Assembly: GCA_009996615.1 (NCBI GenBank)
Contig: JAACZU010000011.1
Location: 31,916-95,915, forward strand
DNA: 64,000 nt
Origin: Rhodanobacteraceae bacterium
GTDB taxonomy: Bacteria > Pseudomonadota > Gammaproteobacteria > Xanthomonadales > Rhodanobacteraceae
Direction: 5' to 3'
Below are positions 58,678 to 64,000 of the stretch, piece after piece (position 1 is the first letter of the stretch; each line of letters starts with the position of its first letter). The notes beneath the pieces are model-generated. The model saw only the letters and a list, made by a program, of their open reading frames with translations, had not been told where the DNA came from and searched no databases. A program made the translations under genes and the position numbers.

Positions 58678-60726
58678 ATGTCCATTCCGGAGCGCGACGA
58701 GACGCCCGAACCGATCGCGTTTCGCGATCTCGGTCTCGCCGACACCCTGCTGCAAGCGCTGACTTCGGTCGGCTACGAAACCCCCTCGCCGATCCAGGCC
58801 GCGACGATCCCGCCGCTGCTGCAAGGCCGCGACGTGCTCGGCCAGGCGCAGACCGGCACCGGCAAGACCGCCGCGTTCGCGCTGCCGGTGCTGTCGCGCC
58901 TCGACCTTTCCAAGACCAAGCCGCAGGCACTGGTGCTGGCACCCACGCGCGAGCTGGCGATCCAGGTCGCCGAGGCATTCCAGCGCTACGCCACGCACAT
59001 GCCGGGCTTCCACGTGCTGCCGATCTACGGCGGCCAGAGCTATGGCCCGCAGCTTGGCGGCCTGCGCCGCGGGGTACACGTCGTGGTCGGCACGCCGGGA
59101 CGCGTGATCGACCATCTCGAGCGCGGCTCGCTCGACCTGTCTGAGCTGACCACGCTGGTGCTCGACGAGGCCGACGAGATGCTGCGCATGGGCTTCATCG
59201 ACGACGTCGAGAAGGTGCTGCAGAAGACGCCGGAGACGCGCCAGGTGGCGCTGTTCTCGGCGACGATGCCGGCGCCGATCCGGCGCATCGCGCAGACCTA
59301 CCTGCGCGAACCGATCGAGATCTCGATCAAGAACAAGACCACGACGGCGGCGAACATTCGCCAGCGTTACTGGTACGTCAGCGGCGTGCAGAAGCTCGAT
59401 GCGCTGACGCGCATCCTCGAGGCCGAGCCGTTCGAGGCGATGATCATCTTCGCGCGCACCAAGCAGGGCACCGAGGAGCTCGCGCAGAAATTGCAGGCGC
59501 GCGGCTTCGGCGCGGCCGCGATCAATGGCGACGTCCAGCAAGCGCAGCGCGAGCGGCTGATACAGCAGCTCAAGGACGGCAAGCTCGACATCCTCGTCGC
59601 CACCGACGTCGCCGCGCGCGGCCTCGATGTCGAGCGCATCAGCCACGTGCTGAACTACGACATTCCGACCGACACCGAGGCCTACGTGCATCGCATCGGC
59701 CGCACCGGCCGCGCCGGCCGCAGCGGCGAGGCGATCCTGTTCGTCGCGCCGCGCGAGAAGCGCCTGCTGCAGGCGATCGAGCGCGCCACGCGCCAGCCGA
59801 TCGAGGAGATGCGCCTGCCGACCGTGGACGCGGTGAACGACCAGCGCATCGCGAAGTTCAAGCAGCGCATCGGCGACACGCTCGCACGCGGCGAGCTCGG
59901 CGTGTTCCGCGAGCTGATCGAGCAGTACGAGCAGGAGTACAACGTGCCGGCGCTGGAGATCGCCGCCGCGCTGGCGCAGCTGGTGCAGGGCGAGGAACCG
60001 TTCCTGCTGACGCCACCGCGCGCGCAAGGCTTCGAGCGCGGCGCGCGCGAGGGCCGCCCGTTCGAGCGCGCGCCGCGCGAGGCGCGTGCGTTCGAGCAGA
60101 CGGGACGGCGCGAGTGGGCGCGCGGCGAGGAACGCCACGGCGAATCGTCCCCGCGGCAGCGGCCGGGATCGACGGAAGCGCCGGCGCCCAGGTTCGAGCG
60201 GAGCCCGGCTCCGGGCGCTCGCCGCGACGACGAGCGCCAGCCGGCGTACGCCGAAGATCACGGCCACGGCCGCACCGAGACGCGCCCGCCGCGCTCGCAC
60301 CATCGCGAGGAGTTCGAGCAGCGGCCGCGCCGCGAGCACGGCGCGCATACGCCCGACCCTGGCTTCGAGACGTTCCGCATCGAGGTCGGCCACGCGCATG
60401 GCGTGAAGCCGGGCAACATCGTCGGCGCGATCGCGAACGAGGCCGGACTGGACAGCAAGCACATCGGCCGCGTCGACATCCGCGACGATCACAGCCTGGT
60501 CGACCTGCCGGCCGGCATGCCGGCCGAGATCTTCAAGCACCTGAAGAAGGTCTGGGTGTCCGGCCAGCAGCTGCGCATCACGCGCGGCGGCGACGAGCCG
60601 GAGTTCGGCAAGCCACACAAGCCGTTCAAGGCCGGCGGGTTCAAGCCGGGCGGCTTCAAGGCGGGCGGGTCCGAGCGCGGCGGCTTCGACCGGCCGAAGC
60701 GGCCCGGACCGCCGAAGCGCAAATAA
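58678..60726 (+). CDS. deaD: DEAD-box RNA helicase DeaD/CsdA
   Basis: 682 residues. Q motif FRDLGLADTLLQALTSVGYETPSPIQ, motif I AQTGTGKT, motif II VLDEADEML, motif III SATMP, motif VI HRIGRTGRAGR. After the helicase core comes a low-complexity Arg/Glu-rich linker (~440-560). The DbpA-type RNA-binding domain follows (FRIEVGHAHGVKPGNIVGAIANEAGL...), then a basic Gly/Phe/Lys tail. This is the domain order of DeaD. It assists ribosome assembly and mRNA unfolding. Start ATG 58678 by the Q-motif distance. Confidence 0.95.
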   Translation: MSIPERDETPEPIAFRDLGLADTLLQALTSVGYETPSPIQAATIPPLLQGRDVLGQAQTGTGKTAAFALPVLSRLDLSKTKPQALVLAPTRELAIQVAEAFQRYATHMPGFHVLPIYGGQSYGPQLGGLRRGVHVVVGTPGRVIDHLERGSLDLSELTTLVLDEADEMLRMGFIDDVEKVLQKTPETRQVALFSATMPAPIRRIAQTYLREPIEISIKNKTTTAANIRQRYWYVSGVQKLDALTRILEAEPFEAMIIFARTKQGTEELAQKLQARGFGAAAINGDVQQAQRERLIQQLKDGKLDILVATDVAARGLDVERISHVLNYDIPTDTEAYVHRIGRTGRAGRSGEAILFVAPREKRLLQAIERATRQPIEEMRLPTVDAVNDQRIAKFKQRIGDTLARGELGVFRELIEQYEQEYNVPALEIAAALAQLVQGEEPFLLTPPRAQGFERGAREGRPFERAPREARAFEQTGRREWARGEERHGESSPRQRPGSTEAPAPRFERSPAPGARRDDERQPAYAEDHGHGRTETRPPRSHHREEFEQRPRREHGAHTPDPGFETFRIEVGHAHGVKPGNIVGAIANEAGLDSKHIGRVDIRDDHSLVDLPAGMPAEIFKHLKKVWVSGQQLRITRGGDEPEFGKPHKPFKAGGFKPGGFKAGGSERGGFDRPKRPGPPKRK

Positions 60727-61089
60727 GCCGGCTCCAGAACACCGCGGGCACCTCAGGCATTGCGCGTCGCGCTTCGCCCGTACCCTCACCCCTCTCCCGG
60801 TGGGAGAGGGGCTTGAGGGCATCGCGGGCCCACCAAGCCGACGTAGCCCGGGTAAGGCCGCAGAGCCTGCCCCGGACTCGATCCGGGGCCGCACCCGGGG
60901 CATTTCGCGACGACGTTCCCGGGTGCGCTTCGCTTACCCGGACTAGTGTCCTGTCCTGGAAATAGCTTGAGCCAACGTCATCCCCGCGAAAGCGGGGATC
61001 CAGTGACTTTCTCTCGATCGTTCAAGGCGCTGGGTTCCCGCTTTCGCGGGAACGACGAGCAATGAACTTGCGGGACGTCACACTAGTCG
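60727..61089. repeat. 363-bp repeat-filled gap between convergent deaD and ABC permease
   Basis: Contains a CCCTCTCCCGGTGGGAGAGGG hairpin (about 60788-60808). An imperfect palindromic unit bounded by AGCCCGGGTAAG and CTTACCCGG follows (about 60845-60943). Paired CCCCGCGAAAGCGGGGATCC / CCCGCTTTCGCGGGAACG elements lie at about 60980-61060. No gene is seen. The first hairpin may terminate deaD. Confidence 0.65.
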
Positions 61090-61866
61090 TCAGGTGCGCA
61101 GGCGGTAGCCGCTGCGGAAGATCCACCAGACCACGCCCAGGCACAGCGCGAGGAACGCGAGCGTCATGCCGGCGCTGACCACGACGTTCACGTCGGCGAT
61201 GCCGTAGAAGCTCCAGCGGAACGCGCTGACCAGGTACACGACCGGGTTGAACAGCGTGATCGTCTGCCACGGCGGCGGCAGCATGTTGATCGAGTAGAAC
61301 GCGCCGCCGAGGAAGGTCAGCGGCGTGATCACCATCAGCGGCACGATCTGCAGCTTCTGGAAGTCGTCCGCCCACAGCCCGATGATGAAGCCGAACAGGC
61401 TGAACGTGACCGAGGTCAGCGCGAGGAAGCACACCATCCACACCGGGTGCGCGATCTCGTACGGCACGAACACGCGCGCGGTGGCGAGGATCAGCACGCC
61501 GAGCAGCACCGACTTGGTCGCGGCGGCGCCGACGTAGCCGAGCACGATTTCGACGAACGACACCGGCGCGGACAGCAGTTCGTAGATCGTGCCGGACCAT
61601 TTCGGCATGAAGATGCCGAACGCGGCGTTGGAGATGCTCTCGTTCAGCAGCGACAGCATGACCAGGCCGGGGATGATGAACGCGCCGTAGCCGACGCCGC
61701 CGACCTCGCCCATGCGCGAGCCGATCGCGGCGCCGAACACGATGAAGTACAGCGAGGTGGTCAGCACCGGCGAGAGGATGCTCTCGGCCAGCGTGCGGAA
61801 CGTGCGCGCCATCTCGAAGCGGTAGATCGCGCGGATCGCCGGCAGGTTCAGGAGCGGCCCGCTCAT
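61090..61866 (-). CDS. yadH: ABC transporter permease (YadH-like, ABC-2 type)
   Basis: 258 residues, six helices. The ABC-2 signature is [40 protein letters not shown], and the N-terminus is [33 protein letters not shown]. It matches the YadH type of exporter; substrate unknown. The start overlaps the ATPase stop by ATGA. Confidence 0.9.
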   Translation of the reverse strand: MSGPLLNLPAIRAIYRFEMARTFRTLAESILSPVLTTSLYFIVFGAAIGSRMGEVGGVGYGAFIIPGLVMLSLLNESISNAAFGIFMPKWSGTIYELLSAPVSFVEIVLGYVGAAATKSVLLGVLILATARVFVPYEIAHPVWMVCFLALTSVTFSLFGFIIGLWADDFQKLQIVPLMVITPLTFLGGAFYSINMLPPPWQTITLFNPVVYLVSAFRWSFYGIADVNVVVSAGMTLAFLALCLGVVWWIFRSGYRLRT

Positions 61867-62825
61867 GCGCCCGCCCTCACCAGGCTGACGAAGATGTCCT
61901 CGAGCGAGCTCTCCTGCGTGTGCAGGTCGTGGAAGTCGATGCCGTGCTCGGCCAGGCGCCGCAGCAGCGCGGCAAGATCGCCCTGCCCGCTGCGCGCGTC
62001 GAACGTGTAGACCAGCGTGGCGCCGTCGGTGGACAGCTCCAGCGGATAGCCGGCGAGCGCGTCGGGCACCCGCGGCAGCGGCGTGCGCAGCGACAAGGTC
62101 AGCTGCTTGCGGCCGAGCTTGCGCATCAGCGTCGCCTTGTCCTCGACCAGGATCAGCTCGCCGCTGCGGATCACGCCGACGCGGTCGGCCATCTCTTCGG
62201 CCTCCTCGATGTAGTGCGTGGTCAGGATGATCGTCACGCCGCTGTCGCGCAGGCGCCGCACCATCTGCCACATGTCGTGGCGCAGCTCGACGTCGACGCC
62301 GGCGGTCGGCTCGTCGAGGAACAGGATGGTCGGCTCGTGCGCGAGCGCCTTGGCGATCAGCACGCGGCGCTTCATGCCGCCCGACAGCGTCAGGATCTTC
62401 GCGTCCTTCCGATCCCACAGCGACAGCTCGCGCAGCACGCGCTCCAGGTGGGCCGGGTCCGGCGCCTTGCCAAACAGGCCGCGGCTGAAGCGCAGCGTCG
62501 CCCACACCGTCTCGAACGCGTCGGTGGACAGCTCCTGCGGCACCAGGCCGATCTTCGCGCGCGCGGCGCGGTAGTCGCGGATCACGTCGTGGCCGTCGGC
62601 CAGCACGGTGCCCGCGCTCGGCCGCACGATGCCGCAGACGATGTTGATCAGCGTCGTCTTGCCGGCGCCGTTCGGGCCGAGCAGCGCGAAGATCTCGCCG
62701 CGGCGGATCTCAAGGTCGATGCGCTTGAGCGCCTGCCGGCCGCTCGCGTAGGTCTTGTCAAGTCCCGTGATCGCGACGATCGGCGCGATGTCGGGATGGG
62801 CCGGCGAGGACACGGGAACCGCCAT
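61863..62825 (-). CDS. yadG: ABC transporter ATP-binding protein (YadG-like)
   Basis: 320 residues. Walker [15 protein letters not shown], signature [16 protein letters not shown], Walker [19 protein letters not shown]-loop [14 protein letters not shown]. The C-terminal DUF4162-like segment ends [17 protein letters not shown]. The partner permease overlaps. The start at 62825 ([12 protein letters not shown]) is chosen because the long upstream frame is not protein-like. Confidence 0.93.
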   Translation of the reverse strand: MAVPVSSPAHPDIAPIVAITGLDKTYASGRQALKRIDLEIRRGEIFALLGPNGAGKTTLINIVCGIVRPSAGTVLADGHDVIRDYRAARAKIGLVPQELSTDAFETVWATLRFSRGLFGKAPDPAHLERVLRELSLWDRKDAKILTLSGGMKRRVLIAKALAHEPTILFLDEPTAGVDVELRHDMWQMVRRLRDSGVTIILTTHYIEEAEEMADRVGVIRSGELILVEDKATLMRKLGRKQLTLSLRTPLPRVPDALAGYPLELSTDGATLVYTFDARSGQGDLAALLRRLAEHGIDFHDLHTQESSLEDIFVSLVRAGA

Positions 62826-62897
62826 GCGTTCGTACTCCGGAAGCGGATGCCGTGGCGAGTGTAGCGGTCCGGCGGGGGACTCTTCCGCCATGCATCT

Positions 62898-62961
62898 GCA
62901 GGAGCGGGCCATGCCCGCGGCCGGTCGGGCGCTGCGGGTCCCGGGCATGGCCCGCTCCTGC
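62898..62961. repeat. Palindromic repeat, GCAGGAGCGGGCCATGCCCG variant
   Basis: Left arm GCAGGAGCGGGCCATGCCCG, right arm CGGGCATGGCCCGCTCCTGC, a perfect 20-bp inverted pair. It lies between yceI and the ABC genes. Confidence 0.85.
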
Positions 62962-62977
62962 GCGCCGCCCGTGTCGA

Positions 62978-63544
62978 CTACGAGTCCCTCAGCGCCTCGA
63001 CCTGGATGCGCAGGTGGATGCGGCCCTTGCCGCCCTCGGCGCCGCGCGTGATGCCGAACTCGGCGCGGTCGAGCTCGCCTTCGGCGTCGGCGCCGCAGAC
63101 TTCGCGCTTGCGCATCGGATGCTCGATGCACGTGAAGCGGTGGATCGCCAGCTTCAGCGGCCGCGTCACGCCGTGCAGCGTCAGCTGGCCGTCGACCGCG
63201 ACCGGCACGTCGCCGTCGAACAGCAGACGGCCCTTGTAGGCTGCGCTCGGATGGCGCGTGGCGTCGAGGTAGTCCGCTGTGCGCGCCTTGTCGTTCATCT
63301 GCGCATGGCCGAAGTCGATGCTGGCGGTATCGACCTGGATGTCGACGAGGCCGGTCCTGGCGGCGCGGTCGAGCAGCACCTGGCCGCTGGTGCGGTCGAA
63401 CTTGCCGCGGAAGATCGAGATGCCCAGGTGCTCCATCTCGATGCTCGGATAGGTATGCGCCGGGTCGATCGTGTAGCGCACGCCGGCGGCGAACGAGGGT
63501 GCGGCGGCGGCCATCAGGGTGGCAAGCAGGATGGAACGGGGCAT
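62978..63544 (-). CDS. YceI-family periplasmic lipocalin-like protein
   Basis: 188 residues. Signal peptide [19 protein letters not shown], then [26 protein letters not shown] (the YceI N-terminal signature with D-x-x-H), then [16 protein letters not shown]. The family binds isoprenoid-type lipids in a barrel. Two cysteines (FTCIEH, REVCGA) could form a disulfide. The start at 63544 is preferred; the upstream frame runs through the palindromic repeats. Confidence 0.92.
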   Translation of the reverse strand: MPRSILLATLMAAAAPSFAAGVRYTIDPAHTYPSIEMEHLGISIFRGKFDRTSGQVLLDRAARTGLVDIQVDTASIDFGHAQMNDKARTADYLDATRHPSAAYKGRLLFDGDVPVAVDGQLTLHGVTRPLKLAIHRFTCIEHPMRKREVCGADAEGELDRAEFGITRGAEGGKGRIHLRIQVEALRDS

Positions 63545-63632
63545 GGCGATCTCCGACAGGCTTGGAAGCTTCGTTCGTGCGGAGCGTAGCCTGCACCACC
63601 AAGCGAAGTCGAAGCGGCGGGTCGCCATCGCC

Positions 63633-64000
63633 CTGTGGGAGCGCCGGAAGGCGCGATGCTTTGTCGATCGCTCCCGCAAGAGCATCGCGGCTTCCGCCGC
63701 TCCCACCGAAAGCCGCGCTGCGGTGCCCTGTGGGAGCGCCGGCAGGCGCGATGCTTTGTGTTCCGGCCCGAAAGCGGAGCATCGCGGCTTCCGCCGCTCC
63801 CACCGAAAGCGGCGCTGTGGTGCCCCTGTGGGAGCGCCGGCAGGCGCGATGCTTTGTGTTCCGGCTCGAAAGCGGAGCATCGCGGCTTCCGCCGCTCCCA
63901 CCGAAAGCGGCGCTGTGGTGCCCCTGTGGGAGCGCCGGCAGGCGCGATGCTTTGTGTTCCGGCTCGAAAGCGGAGCATCGCGGCTTCCGCCGCTCCCACC
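63633..64000. repeat. Tandem array of palindromic repeat C at the window edge
   Basis: Four units beginning CTGTGGGAGCGCCGG at 63633, 63728, 63826 and 63924 (period 95-98 bp). Each contains GGCGCGATGCTTTGTGTTCC-like sequence and the arm GCATCGCGGCTTCCGCCGCT. The last is cut by the window end. Every unit can fold into a long hairpin. Units 2-4 are nearly identical, so expansion was recent. The 456-bp stretch upstream of yceI holds nothing else evident. Confidence 0.9.

Overview
This window is chromosomal DNA of a GC-rich gammaproteobacterium. It most resembles the Lysobacterales (Xanthomonadales), probably Rhodanobacteraceae such as Dokdonella. Support comes from the serine O-succinyltransferase-type MetX, a bacterial kynurenine route to 2-aminomuconate, the Ccm system I operon, short palindromic repeats dispersed throughout, and secreted proteins sharing a G-F-[DE] tail motif. 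The lineage is inferred from gene content; no database search was possible.

Layout. 1-12 kb is housekeeping: ffh (partial), a CcsA/YpjD-type membrane protein, radA, a DUF805 protein, alr, dnaB, the rplI-rpsR-rpsF ribosomal cluster, an IscA-type Fe-S carrier, asnS and two small unknown genes. 12-15 kb holds a divergent SDR and a secreted Ig-like (Big-1) protein preceded by an unexplained, highly structured, tRNA-like leader. 15-33 kb carries six steps of tryptophan/kynurenine catabolism in three plus-strand blocks: aminomuconate semialdehyde dehydrogenase, 2-aminomuconate deaminase (RidA fold), 3-hydroxyanthranilate dioxygenase, ACMS decarboxylase, kynureninase and kynurenine 3-monooxygenase. 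They are interleaved with a carbonic anhydrase, an FUSC-type exporter, a large subtilase and a c-type cytochrome. 33-41 kb is a complete cytochrome c maturation operon, ccmABCDEFGHI. 41-48 kb holds a DUF4153 membrane protein, a small secreted protein coupled to a collagen-like secreted protein, serine O-succinyltransferase, a cysteine-dioxygenase-like enzyme and tRNA-Leu(CAA).

48.4-56.5 kb is a complete type II-C CRISPR-Cas system: a 51-repeat array, cas2, cas1, a compact 1059-residue cas9 and, divergent from cas9, a tracrRNA locus with a recognisable anti-repeat, promoter and terminator. 56.6-64 kb returns to housekeeping: rlmH, an rsfS with a long lysine/alanine-rich tail, the DEAD-box helicase deaD, a YadGH-type ABC transporter and a YceI protein. 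It ends in tandem palindromic repeats.

A theme of the window is that short palindromic repeats have entered or extended real genes. One sits in frame inside kynurenine 3-monooxygenase. One supplies the kynureninase start codon. Others form the CcmA and CcmF C-termini and the CcmH N-terminus, and one lies between two copies of the rlmH 5' end.
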